From the NCBI GenBank assembly GCA_963833655.1, contig CAWHYL010000004.1, positions 248,001 to 312,000 on the forward strand: 64,000 bases of DNA, read 5' to 3'. The notes beneath the pieces were generated by a model. The model worked only from the letters and a program-made list of their open reading frames with translations, ran no database searches and had not been told where the DNA came from. Position numbers and translations under genes: made by a program. This document shows, one piece after another, positions 8,464-16,986 of this stretch (positions within the stretch are counted from its first letter, which is position 1; every line of letters begins with the position of its first letter). The stretch comes from 3-1-20CM-4-69-9 sp963833655. Lineage in GTDB: Bacteria; Actinomycetota; Thermoleophilia; Gaiellales; Gaiellaceae.

Positions 8464-9428
8464 TCCTCGGCCTCGAGACGTCGTGCGACGAGACGGCCGC
8501 GGCCGTCATCACCGGCGGCGGCGAGATCCTGGCGAACGTCGTCTCCTCGCAGGCCGAGCTCCACGCGAAATACGGCGGCGTTGTCCCGGAGGTTGCGTCG
8601 CGCCGGCACCTCGAGCTCGTCACGCCCGTGATTCGCGAGGCGCTCGCGGGAGCGGACGCGCAGCTCGACGACGTCGGGCTGGTCGCCGTGACGACAGGCC
8701 CGGGCTTGATCGGCGCGCTGCTGGTCGGCCTTGCGGCGGCGAAGGCGATCGCGTGGGCAAGGCGGCTGCCGCTGGCGGCCGTCGATCACCTCCACGGCCA
8801 TGTCGCGTCGCTCTACCTCGAGCCCGACCCGCTCGAGCCGCCGTTCCTCTGCCTGCTCGCGAGCGGCGGGCACACGCTCCTGCTCGACGTCCAGGATCGT
8901 GGCAGCAGGCCGCGCCGGCTCGGCTCGACGATCGATGACGCAGCAGGCGAGGCATTCGACAAGGGAGCGCGCCTGCTCGGGCTCGGGTATCCGGGCGGCG
9001 CCGCGATCGACCGGCTCGCGCGCGACGGCGACCCGCACGCGTTCGACTTTCCGGTGGCGCGCGTCCCCGGCCTCGACTTTTCGTTCTCGGGCGTGAAGAC
9101 GGCGCTCCTGTACGCGGTCCGTGCGCTCGCCGCCGACGAGCTCGAGGGGCGCCGCGCGGACCTCGCCGCGAGCTACCAGCGCGCGATCGTGCGCGCGCTC
9201 GTCGAACGGACGCACGAGGCCGCGGCGCAGGTCGGTGCCACGAAGATCGCGGTGGTCGGCGGTGTCGCCGCCAACTCCGAGCTGCGCGCGAGATTGAGCG
9301 ACGCAATCCCTGCGCCGCTTGCGCTCTGCACCGACAACGCGGCAATGATCGCGTCCGCCGCGCGTTACGTCGAGCCCGTTCCGTATCCCGGGTATCTTGG
9401 CCTCGATGCCTACGCGTCGACCGCGTGA
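8430..9428 (+). CDS. tsaD: TsaD, tRNA N6-adenosine threonylcarbamoyltransferase
   Basis: Catalytic subunit that transfers the threonylcarbamoyl group from TC-AMP to A37 of tRNA. The 332-aa protein contains LGLETSCDETAAAV, the metal-binding histidines in VDHLHGHVASLYLE, LASGGHT, DDAAGEAFDK, FSFSGVKTAL and GGVAANSELR, i.e. the full Kae1/TsaD set. GTG 8430 (34 nt inside rimI) is the nearest standard start; a CTG at 8460, overlapping the rimI TGA as CTGA, is an alternative that gives a more usual N-terminus. The stop lies 22 nt inside the next gene. Confidence 0.96.
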   Translation: MARPRARKTLLILGLETSCDETAAAVITGGGEILANVVSSQAELHAKYGGVVPEVASRRHLELVTPVIREALAGADAQLDDVGLVAVTTGPGLIGALLVGLAAAKAIAWARRLPLAAVDHLHGHVASLYLEPDPLEPPFLCLLASGGHTLLLDVQDRGSRPRRLGSTIDDAAGEAFDKGARLLGLGYPGGAAIDRLARDGDPHAFDFPVARVPGLDFSFSGVKTALLYAVRALAADELEGRRADLAASYQRAIVRALVERTHEAAAQVGATKIAVVGGVAANSELRARLSDAIPAPLALCTDNAAMIASAARYVEPVPYPGYLGLDAYASTA

Positions 9429-11964
9429 GTCGTTCAACGCACTGGTGCTTGCGGCTCTTGCGGTCGTCGTCACCGCGGTCCTGATCGCCGCCGGCGGCGG
9501 CGAGCGCCGCGCGCATGTGGTGCCCACGGGCGAGGCGAGCTGGCAAGGGCTCGCGGGTGCGCAGAGGCCACGCGTCGCCGTCGGCCAGCGCGTGATCGTG
9601 GTGCTCAAGGCGCCGGCGCTCGCCGACCGCGTCGGCACCGCGGGCGGGCTCGCGACGAGCGAGGACGAGCGCCGCTGGACCGAGAGTGCGCTCGCGGCTC
9701 AGAAGCTGCTCGTCGCGCGCCTTCGGGTGGAGGGGGTCGTCGTCCAGCCGGAGTTCACCTACACGCGAACGTTCAACGGCTTCTCGGCCGCGTTCGACGC
9801 GCGCGGCATCGCCCTGCTCGAGCGCGCGCCCGAGGTCGCAGGCGTCTATCCCGTGCGCACGGCGTACCCGGCGACGATCGACCTCGGCGCGCAGTTCGGC
9901 GAGCAGCCGCAGATCGCGCTCTCCGACCGCGACGGCCGCGGCGTCTCGATCGCGTTGCTCGACACCGGCGTCGATCGCGCGCACCCGTTTCTGCGCGGGC
10001 GCGTCACGAACGGCATCGACATCGTCGGCGGCAGTCCGGACGCAGCTGCGGCGCCGCAACCGGATGCTCCGGCCGAGCTCGAGGCGCACGGGACGGAGAT
10101 GGCCGGCCTGCTCGTCGGCTCGGGCGGCCCCGGTGCGCTCGCAGGTGTCGCGCCGGGCGCGACGCTGCTCCCGATCCGCGTCGCCGGCTGGCAGCGTGAC
10201 GCGGGCGCCCAATGGGCGGTCTACGCACGGACCGACCAGCTGCTCGCGGGCATCGAGCGGGCCGTCGACCCGAACGACGACGGCGACGCGCACGACGCTG
10301 CCCGCGTCGCGCTCGTCGGCGTCGCCGAGCCCTTCGGCGGCTTCGCGGACGGGCCGCTTGCGCTGGCGGCCGCCGGAGCGATGCGCCTCGACACGCTCGT
10401 CGTCGCACCCGCCGGCAACGACGGCCCGGTCGGCCCCGGCTACGGGAGCATCGCCGGCCCGGGCGGCGCGCCTGCCGCGCTGACCGTCGGGGCGCTCGAC
10501 CTCCGCCGGCGGTTCGGCGAGGTCCGGGTCGTGCTGCGCGACAGTCTCAAGGTCGAGTTCGACGGAACACGTCCGCTCGCGAGCGCCGTCACGCCGAGCA
10601 AGCCGCTCGACGTCGGCATCGGCGCGCCCCGCGCGCAGACGACCGCGCCGGCCCCGTCTCGCGGGGCGATCCCGCTCCTCGACTTCTTCGATCGCCGCGG
10701 GATCAGCCTCGTCGCCGGGCGCGCTGCGCTGCTGCCGGCCGGCTCGGACCCGGACGGCAGCCTTGCGAACGCGGCCCGCGCGGGAGCTGTCGCAGCGCTC
10801 TTCTACGGAGCGGATCTTCCCGCGGGCGGCATCAGCCTCGACGAGACCGGGCCGATTCCCGCGGTCTCCATCTCCGAGGACGTCGCGCAGCGGCTGCTCG
10901 CGCGTCTGCATCACGGGATCGCAGGCACGCTCTCTCTCGGCGCCGCCCGCTCGACGTCGAACGCAGGCGAAGGCCACGTCGCGCAGTTCTCGTCGTCCGG
11001 GCTCGCGTACGACGGGCGCGTGAAGCCGGACGTCGTCGCGCCGGGCGTCGCCCTCGAGACGTCCGAGCCCGGAACGAATTCCGACGGAAGCGCTCGCTAC
11101 GGCACTGTCAACGGCACGAGCGTCGCGGCGGCCCTCGTCGCGGGCGGCGCCGCACTGCTCGCGCAAGCCCGGCCGTACCTCGATGCGGAGGCGCTGAAGG
11201 GGCTGCTCGCAGGTGCAGCGCGGCCGCTCGACGGCGATTCCGTGGCGGCGCAGGGGGCAGGGCTGCTCGACGTCGGCGGCGCCACCGCGACGGAGATCGC
11301 CGCGGCGCCGACATCGCTTGCGTTCGGACGCGCGGACGGCATGAAGTGGCGAGCGGGTCAGGTGGTCGCGATCCGGAACGTCTCGTATCGCCGCGTCATC
11401 CTCGGGTTCGGCGTCGACGTGACGCGCGGGGGAGCCGCTCCGGTGATGTTCTCCGTACGGCCGGCGCATGTCTCGCTCCCGGCGGGCGGAACGGTGCGCG
11501 TGCACGTGCGCGCCCGGCTTGCGGCGGCGCCGCAAGGTGCCGCTCCGGCGGAGGGCTCATTCGTCGCGTCGCCCGCGGCCGGCGGTGCGGTGCGCGTCCC
11601 GTGGACGATTCTGTTCGGCACACGCATGCCGCCGGGACTGACGGCCGTGCGGCTTGCGGTGCGCGCGTTCCATCCGTCCGATGCGGCCCCGGCACTGCTC
11701 AGCTTCGTCGCCGGCTCAGTCGCGAGGGGAGCCGTGCAGCCGCTGTCGCGTCTCGATCTCGAGCTCTGGAGCCCCGACGGCGGTCGCATCGGGCTGCTCG
11801 CCCGGCTGCGCGACGTGCTGCCGGGGCGCTACTCGTTCGGCGTCACCGGTCGTGACCCGACCGGTCAGGTCCTCCCGAGCGGCACCTACCAGCTCCGCCT
11901 TCTCGCGTACGGCACCGAGCCGGGGCCGCCGACGGTCAGGACGCTGCCGTTCACGATCAAGTAG
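9406..11964 (+). CDS. Membrane-anchored or secreted subtilisin-like serine protease (S8)
   Basis: An 852-aa exported protease. An N-terminal hydrophobic helix (residues about 10-32) is followed by a propeptide-like region, then the S8 triad: Asp186 in LLDTGVD, His228 in AHGTEMAG and Ser572 in NGTSVAAAL, with the oxyanion Asn338 in APAGNDGP. The ~230 residues between Asn338 and Ser572 include a PA-like insertion, as in cell-envelope proteinases and C5a peptidase. A ~220-residue beta-rich C-terminal part follows. A TATCTT box ends 7 nt before ATG 9406, favouring this start over TTG 9397. The substrate is unknown. Confidence 0.9.
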   Translation: MPTRRPRESFNALVLAALAVVVTAVLIAAGGGERRAHVVPTGEASWQGLAGAQRPRVAVGQRVIVVLKAPALADRVGTAGGLATSEDERRWTESALAAQKLLVARLRVEGVVVQPEFTYTRTFNGFSAAFDARGIALLERAPEVAGVYPVRTAYPATIDLGAQFGEQPQIALSDRDGRGVSIALLDTGVDRAHPFLRGRVTNGIDIVGGSPDAAAAPQPDAPAELEAHGTEMAGLLVGSGGPGALAGVAPGATLLPIRVAGWQRDAGAQWAVYARTDQLLAGIERAVDPNDDGDAHDAARVALVGVAEPFGGFADGPLALAAAGAMRLDTLVVAPAGNDGPVGPGYGSIAGPGGAPAALTVGALDLRRRFGEVRVVLRDSLKVEFDGTRPLASAVTPSKPLDVGIGAPRAQTTAPAPSRGAIPLLDFFDRRGISLVAGRAALLPAGSDPDGSLANAARAGAVAALFYGADLPAGGISLDETGPIPAVSISEDVAQRLLARLHHGIAGTLSLGAARSTSNAGEGHVAQFSSSGLAYDGRVKPDVVAPGVALETSEPGTNSDGSARYGTVNGTSVAAALVAGGAALLAQARPYLDAEALKGLLAGAARPLDGDSVAAQGAGLLDVGGATATEIAAAPTSLAFGRADGMKWRAGQVVAIRNVSYRRVILGFGVDVTRGGAAPVMFSVRPAHVSLPAGGTVRVHVRARLAAAPQGAAPAEGSFVASPAAGGAVRVPWTILFGTRMPPGLTAVRLAVRAFHPSDAAPALLSFVAGSVARGAVQPLSRLDLELWSPDGGRIGLLARLRDVLPGRYSFGVTGRDPTGQVLPSGTYQLRLLAYGTEPGPPTVRTLPFTIK

Positions 11965-12016
11965 GCTCCGCCCGCCCAGCCAAAATGCCCCGATTTGCGC
12001 GGAAAAAGGAGTTGAA

Positions 12017-13291
12017 GTGACGACTGTCGACGCCCCCGTCTCGCACCTCCGCGAGAACCCCTTCGAAATCGCCCGGGAGCAGCTGCGCCGCGTTGCGAAG
12101 GTCTTCGCGATCGACCCGAACCTCGTCAACGTCCTCCAGGAGTGCAAGAAGGCGGTCTCGGTCTCGGTCCCGGTTGCGATGGACGACGGGACGACGTGCG
12201 TCTTCGAAGGCCACCGCGTGACCCACAACGTCGCCCGCGGCCCGTCGAAGGGCGGGATCCGCTACCACCCGGACGTCACGCTCGACGAGGTCAAGGCGCT
12301 CGCAATGTGGATGACGTGGAAGTGCGCGCTGTCGGGCATCCCGTTCGGCGGCGCAAAGGGCGGCGTCGTCTGCAACCCGAAGACGATGTCCGAGAGCGAG
12401 CTGCAGCGCATGACGCGCCGCTTCACCTCCGAGATCATCAACGAGATCGGCCCCGAGAAGGACATTCCGGCGCCGGACGTCGGCACCGACGGCCGGGTGA
12501 TGGCCTGGATCTTCGACACGTACTCGATGAACAAGGGGCACTCCGTGCTGGGCGTCGTGACCGGGAAGCCGCTGACGATCGGCGGCTCGCTCGGCCGCGA
12601 GGAGGCCACCGCGCGCGGCGCGCTCTACTGCGTGCGCGAAGCGGTGCGGAAGAAGGAGATCTCGCTCCAGGGCGCACGCACCGCGGTGCAGGGCTTCGGC
12701 AACGTCGGTTCGTTCCTCGCGAAGTTCCTCGCCGAGGACGGCGCGAAGGTGATCGCGATCTCGGACTCGACGGCCGGGTTGCACAACCCGAACGGGGTCG
12801 ACGTGCAGGCCGCCATCGCGCACAAGCACGAGACAGGCACGCTCGCCGGCTTCCGCGGAGCCGAGGCGATCACGAACGAGGAGCTGTTGCTGCTCGACTG
12901 CGACGTGCTGGCCCCGTGCGCGCTCGAGCAGGTGATCACGCCGGACAACGCGGCCGAGGTGAAGGCGAACATCATCGTCGAGGGTGCGAACGGCCCGGTC
13001 ACGCCGGCCGCCGACGAGATCCTCGAGGACAAGGGCATCCTCGTCCTGCCGGACGTCCTCGCAAACGCCGGCGGCGTCGTCGTCTCGTACTTCGAGTGGG
13101 TGCAGGGCCTCCAGGAGTACTTCTGGAAGGAGGCCGAGGTGAACGCGAAGCTCAACGACATCGTCACGCGGGCGTTCAACGAGACGTGGGCGACGATGGA
13201 GAGCCGCGGCACCTCGATGCGCCTCGCCGCCTACGGCCTCGCCGTGCAGCGCGTCGCGGAAGCGACGACGACGCGCGGGATCTACCCGTAG
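12017..13291 (+). CDS. gdhA: Glutamate dehydrogenase (Glu/Leu/Phe/Val family)
   Basis: Interconverts glutamate and 2-oxoglutarate plus ammonia. The 424-aa product has the catalytic-lysine region PFGGAKGGV, KGGIRYHPDV, the DVGTDGRVMAWIFDTY segment, the Rossmann glycine-rich loop VQGFGNVGSF and the C-terminal motif LANAGGVVVSYFEW. Length matches the ~420-aa hexameric class. GTG 12017 follows a strong Shine-Dalgarno (AAAAAGGAG, 12003-12011). Cofactor preference cannot be read from sequence with confidence. The stop abuts a small glutaredoxin-like frame. Confidence 0.95.
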   Translation: MTTVDAPVSHLRENPFEIAREQLRRVAKVFAIDPNLVNVLQECKKAVSVSVPVAMDDGTTCVFEGHRVTHNVARGPSKGGIRYHPDVTLDEVKALAMWMTWKCALSGIPFGGAKGGVVCNPKTMSESELQRMTRRFTSEIINEIGPEKDIPAPDVGTDGRVMAWIFDTYSMNKGHSVLGVVTGKPLTIGGSLGREEATARGALYCVREAVRKKEISLQGARTAVQGFGNVGSFLAKFLAEDGAKVIAISDSTAGLHNPNGVDVQAAIAHKHETGTLAGFRGAEAITNEELLLLDCDVLAPCALEQVITPDNAAEVKANIIVEGANGPVTPAADEILEDKGILVLPDVLANAGGVVVSYFEWVQGLQEYFWKEAEVNAKLNDIVTRAFNETWATMESRGTSMRLAAYGLAVQRVAEATTTRGIYP

Positions 13292-13518
13292 CCCGGGTCG
13301 TCCTCTACCACGCGTCCGGCTGCTCGCTCTGCGACAAGGCCCGGAGCGTCCTCGCGGCGAGCGGCGAGCCCTTCGACGAAATCGACATCAGCGGCGACCC
13401 CCAACTCGAGGCGAGGTACCGCGAGTGGCTCCCCGTGGTCGAGATCGACGGCGAGCGCGCGTTCGTGTACTTCGTCGATCCGGCCGCTTTTCGCCACAAA
13501 ATTGACGCACAAAGTTAA
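13288..13518 (+). CDS. Glutaredoxin-like (DUF836) thiol protein
   Basis: A ~76-aa thioredoxin-fold protein: RVVLYHASGCSLCDKARSVL has the CxxC active site of the DUF836/glutaredoxin-like family, followed by FDEIDISGDPQLEARYREWLPVV, i.e. the cis-proline loop. The conserved reading begins within a few codons of the gdhA stop, but no ATG, GTG or TTG lies there; the nearest GTG is 13186, 34 codons upstream inside gdhA. The true start is therefore unknown; 13288 (GTA overlapping the TAG) marks only where the domain begins. It probably acts in thiol redox exchange. Confidence 0.7.
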   Translation, partial: VARVVLYHASGCSLCDKARSVLAASGEPFDEIDISGDPQLEARYREWLPVVEIDGERAFVYFVDPAAFRHKIDAQS

Positions 13519-13560
13519 TCGGCGCGGCCGCCTGCAAGTTCTTGCTACAACGGAATCCGG

Positions 13561-14217
13561 GTGTCACAAACTCTCGAAACGCGTCCGACGATGCCCGGCG
13601 GCGAGCGGCTCACCGTCGGCGTCGCCGCACGCCTCTCGAGGTACCTCCAGGTCCTGACCCAGGCGAAGAAGATGGGGAAGGAGCGGATCTCCTCGCAGGA
13701 GATCGCGGACTACACCAACATCAACGCGACCCAGATCCGCCGTGACCTCTCGGCCTTCGGCAAGTTCGGCAAGCGGGGGGTCGGCTACAACATCGACTCG
13801 CTGCTCGGCGAGATCCGGAAGATCCTCCGGACGCAGGGACAGCACAACATCGCCCTCATCGGCGCCGGCCGCCTCGGCCAGGCAATCGCGAGCTCGCCGA
13901 TCTTCGCCGAGCACGGGATCAACATCGCGGCGGTCTTCGACACCGATCCCGAGAAGGTCGGACGCACCGTCGGGCACGTCCCGGTTAGCGACTACGGGAG
14001 CCTCACCGGCGCGGTGCGCGAGAAGAACATCATCGTCGGCGTCGTCGCAGTTCCCGCAGACAGCGCGCAGCGCGTCGCCGACGATCTTGTCGCGTCGGGC
14101 GTGAAGATCATCTTCAACTACTCCGAGGCGCTGCTCGACGTGCCCCAGGACGTCGCAGTCCACACGTCCAACCCGGCCGTCGAGCTGCTCTACGCGCTCT
14201 ACTTCTATTTGACCTAG
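13561..14217 (+). CDS. rex: Rex, redox-sensing transcriptional repressor
   Basis: Senses the NADH/NAD+ ratio and represses respiration and fermentation genes when NADH is low. The 218-aa protein has the winged-helix DNA-binding domain (LSRYLQVLTQAKKMG, ISSQEIADYTNINATQIRRDL) and the Rossmann domain (IALIGAGRLGQAI), ending in LLYALYFYLT. GTG 13561 or ATG 13591 could be the start; the latter gives a more usual N-terminus. No perfect Rex operator was recognised in the 42 bp upstream. Confidence 0.95.
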   Translation: MSQTLETRPTMPGGERLTVGVAARLSRYLQVLTQAKKMGKERISSQEIADYTNINATQIRRDLSAFGKFGKRGVGYNIDSLLGEIRKILRTQGQHNIALIGAGRLGQAIASSPIFAEHGINIAAVFDTDPEKVGRTVGHVPVSDYGSLTGAVREKNIIVGVVAVPADSAQRVADDLVASGVKIIFNYSEALLDVPQDVAVHTSNPAVELLYALYFYLT

Positions 14218-14227
14218 CGTCCGCCGG

Positions 14228-15466
14228 GTGCGGATCCTCCTGTGGCACGGCTACCTGCTCGGCGGGACGGGGTCGAACGTCTACACACGCGCGCTCGCGC
14301 GCGAATGGAGTCGCGCCGGCCACGACGTCGTCGTCTTCTGCCAGGACCGGCATCCGAATCGGTACGACCTCGGCGGCGCGCGCGTCGTCTGTCCGGACAT
14401 CGGCGGCCTGCTCCCGGTGTTCGTCCTCGACCGCTACGAAGGGCTCGACGCGAAGCTGCTGCCGAACTTCACGGCCGGTGAGCGTGAGCGCTACGTCGAG
14501 CTCAACGCAGCGGCGGTGCGGGAGCACCTGCCGGCGGAGGTCGTGTTCACCAACCACGTGCTGCTCGGCGGACCGGTCGGCGCTGCAGTCGGCGCGCCCT
14601 ACATCGTGAAGGCACACGGGTCGGAACTCGAGTATTCGATGCGCGGCAACGCGGAGCTGTCGGCGTGGGGAGGAGAGACGCTCGTGCCGGCACAGGCCGT
14701 GGTCGTGGGCTCCGGGCACATCCGCACCGTGCTCGAAGACGTCGTCGGCCATGTCGAGCGCGTGCACGAGATCCCGCCCGGCGTCGACGTCGAGCTCTTC
14801 CATCCGGAGCCGCGCGAGCAGGCGCTCGAGCGTCTGCTCGTCGAGGCCGCCGCCGATCCGACCCATGACGCCGACGAGCGGCTTCCGGACGCCGGCAACG
14901 CAGCGCGCTTCGCCGAGTTCTTCGCCGCGAACGAGCCGACGGTTCTCTACTTCGGCAAGCTCCTCTACAACAAGGGCGTCCACCTGCTGCTCGAGGCGCT
15001 GCAGCAAGTCTCGGCCCGCACCGTGATCGTCGGCTTCGGCGACTATCGCGACGAGCTCGAGCGCGTGGCGCCACCGGGCACGCTCTTCACCGGCGCGCTG
15101 GAGCACCGCCACCTCGTGCACCTGCTGCCGCTCGTCGACGTGTGCGTCGTCCCGTCGATCTTCCCGGAGGCCTTCGGGATGGTGGCGGCGGAGGCCGCTG
15201 CCGCCGGCGTGCCGCCGCTCGTCGCGCGCCATTCGGGTCTCGCCGAGGTCGCCGAAGGAATCGAAGGCGAGTATCCGGCGGAGCATCGACATCTGGTGGC
15301 TTTCGCGAACGGCGACGTTGCCGAGCTCGGCGCGAAGCTGCGGGAGCTGCTGGCGCTCGACCCCGAGGTGCGCGCGGGACTCGGCGCGGCCGCACGCCGC
15401 GCCGTCGTCGAGCGGTGGAGCTGGTCGAGCGTCGGCGAGCGGCTCCTAAGACTTCATTTAGGCTAG
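14228..15466 (+). CDS. Glycosyltransferase family 4
   Basis: A 412-aa GT-B fold glycosyltransferase. The N-terminal domain has LLGGTGSNVYTRALAREW (the nucleotide-sugar loop) and the C-terminal domain has YFGKLLYNKGVHLLLEAL and the acid-rich donor motif PSIFPEAFGMVAAEAAAAG (EX7E type). Donor and acceptor are unknown. GTG 14228 stands 7 nt behind TAGCGT (14215-14220), which supports this start and an own promoter even though rex ends only 10 bp upstream. The downstream ligase gene has its own -10 box as well. Confidence 0.88.
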   Translation: MRILLWHGYLLGGTGSNVYTRALAREWSRAGHDVVVFCQDRHPNRYDLGGARVVCPDIGGLLPVFVLDRYEGLDAKLLPNFTAGERERYVELNAAAVREHLPAEVVFTNHVLLGGPVGAAVGAPYIVKAHGSELEYSMRGNAELSAWGGETLVPAQAVVVGSGHIRTVLEDVVGHVERVHEIPPGVDVELFHPEPREQALERLLVEAAADPTHDADERLPDAGNAARFAEFFAANEPTVLYFGKLLYNKGVHLLLEALQQVSARTVIVGFGDYRDELERVAPPGTLFTGALEHRHLVHLLPLVDVCVVPSIFPEAFGMVAAEAAAAGVPPLVARHSGLAEVAEGIEGEYPAEHRHLVAFANGDVAELGAKLRELLALDPEVRAGLGAAARRAVVERWSWSSVGERLLRLHLG

Positions 15467-15470
15467 TGAC

Positions 15471-16631
15471 GTGGGCGACTCGCAGCGTTTGAGCCCGGAC
15501 GAGCAGATCCGATCGGCTCGCGAGGCGTTCGAGAACGGGCCGGACTTCACGGTCGCGGTCGAAGAGGAGTTTGCGCTCCTCGATCCCGAGTCGCTGGAGC
15601 TGACGAACCGCTTCGAGGAGCTCAAAGCTGCCGCCGAGGGGACCGAGCTCGACGAGCATCTGGTCGGCGAGCTGATCGCGTCCGAGATCGAAGTGAAGAC
15701 CGGCCGCTGCGCGAACTTCGCCGAGGCGGCCGAGCTGATGGCGCGGCGGCGCGCGCAGCTCGCCGACCTCACCGATCGCTTCGACGTCGGCCTCGCGGCG
15801 ACGGGGACCCATCCGTGGAGCCGCTGGCAGGACCAGCGCATCATCGATACGCCGCACTACCGCCGGAACAACGAGATCCTGCGGTACGTCGTCTGGCGGA
15901 ACAACAGCTTCGGCATCCACATGCACATCGGGATCCGCGGCGCCGACCGCGCGATTGCGGTCTGCAACGCGTTCCGCAACGTCCTGCCGGAGCTGTTGGC
16001 ATTGTCGGCCAGCTCGCCGTTCCTCGAGGACGTCGTCACGGGGCTGCACTCCGTGCGGACGGAGATCTTCACCAAGCTCTTCCCCCGCTGCGGGATCCCC
16101 GACGCATACGACGGCTGGGCCGGCTTCGAGGAATACGTCCGGTTTCTGTACTCCACACGGTCGATCGACGAGCACACGCAGCTCTGGTGGAGCGTGCGAC
16201 CCCACCTCGCTTTCCCGACGGTGGAGGTGCGCATCTGCGACGCGCAGCCAGATCTCGTCGAGGCGCAGTCGCTGGCCGCGTTGATGTATTCGCTCGGTGG
16301 GCGGTTCGCGCGCGCGGTCGACGAGGGTGAGCCGCTGCCGAGCCAGCCGAACCGGATGCTCGAGGAGAACCTCTGGCGCGCCATCCGCTACGGCCTCACG
16401 GGCGGGCTGATCGACTTCGAGCGGCGCGACGTCGTGCCGGCGCGGGCGCGGATCGAGGCACTGATCGAGTGGGTCGAGCCCGTTGCGCAGGAGCTCGGCG
16501 CCGCGCCGTACCTGAGCGTCCCGGACGTGAACTCCGCCGAGCGGCAGTACGCGCGGCTCGAGGAGCTCGGATCGGCGCGCGACGTGTTCGCGGAGCTCGT
16601 GCGCCGGCCGCGGGAGCTGGTCGGTGGCTGA
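15471..16631 (+). CDS. YbdK/EgtA-type glutamate-cysteine ligase-like carboxylate-amine ligase
   Basis: A 386-aa member of the GCS2 ATP-grasp-like family: FTVAVEEEFALLDPESLEL at the N-terminus, IEVKTGRC, GTHPWSRW, NSFGIHMHIGIRG, and RPHLAFPTVEVRICDAQP are all present. Relatives ligate glutamate to cysteine or act on other carboxylates; in Actinobacteria the related EgtA serves ergothioneine synthesis, but no other ergothioneine gene is in the window, so the substrate is open. A TAGGCT box ends 6 nt before GTG 15471. It overlaps the DUF1844 gene by 8 nt. Confidence 0.85.
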   Translation: MGDSQRLSPDEQIRSAREAFENGPDFTVAVEEEFALLDPESLELTNRFEELKAAAEGTELDEHLVGELIASEIEVKTGRCANFAEAAELMARRRAQLADLTDRFDVGLAATGTHPWSRWQDQRIIDTPHYRRNNEILRYVVWRNNSFGIHMHIGIRGADRAIAVCNAFRNVLPELLALSASSPFLEDVVTGLHSVRTEIFTKLFPRCGIPDAYDGWAGFEEYVRFLYSTRSIDEHTQLWWSVRPHLAFPTVEVRICDAQPDLVEAQSLAALMYSLGGRFARAVDEGEPLPSQPNRMLEENLWRAIRYGLTGGLIDFERRDVVPARARIEALIEWVEPVAQELGAAPYLSVPDVNSAERQYARLEELGSARDVFAELVRRPRELVGG

Positions 16632-16917
16632 CGACGAGCAGCTGATCCAGCAGCTCGAGGAGGAGCTCAAGAAGCTCAAGGTGGGCGACCTCCTCGTCCA
16701 GACGCTCTACACGGTCTCCTCACTCGCCTACCGGAAGCTGTCCGAGGACGATCGCGACCTCGATCAGGCGCGCCTCGCGATCGAGTCGCTGCGTGCCCTG
16801 CTTCCCGTCCTCGAGGGATCAGTCGACGAGGGCGTCATCCGCGACTTCAAGCAGGTGACGTCGAATCTCCAGCTGGCATACGCGGAGGCCGCCACAGCCA
16901 AGCCCGCCGACGGCTAG
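16624..16917 (+). CDS. DUF1844 domain protein
   Basis: A 97-aa acidic, mostly helical protein matching DUF1844: a heptad-like LIQQLEEELKKLKVGDLLVQTLY followed by SLAYRKL and a long helix ending SNLQLAYAEA. The family is common in Actinobacteria next to infC/rplT or other housekeeping genes; the function is unknown. It overlaps the upstream ligase gene by 8 nt and is probably translated together with it. Confidence 0.85.
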   Translation: MADDEQLIQQLEEELKKLKVGDLLVQTLYTVSSLAYRKLSEDDRDLDQARLAIESLRALLPVLEGSVDEGVIRDFKQVTSNLQLAYAEAATAKPADG

Positions 16918-16986
16918 CCCGCATGTGGTAAAAAGCTGCGCGCGCCGGGGAGCCCTCGGCGCTGACCTTGTAAGGGGGTAGGAACA

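Noticed and set aside
8620..11535. 971-codon frame on the minus strand
   Set aside because: Antisense to tsaD and the subtilisin-like gene, both of which have complete motif sets.
13519..13560. Rex operator upstream of rex
   Set aside because: CACAAAATTGACGCACAAAG has half-sites at best; no inverted repeat matching the actinobacterial Rex site.
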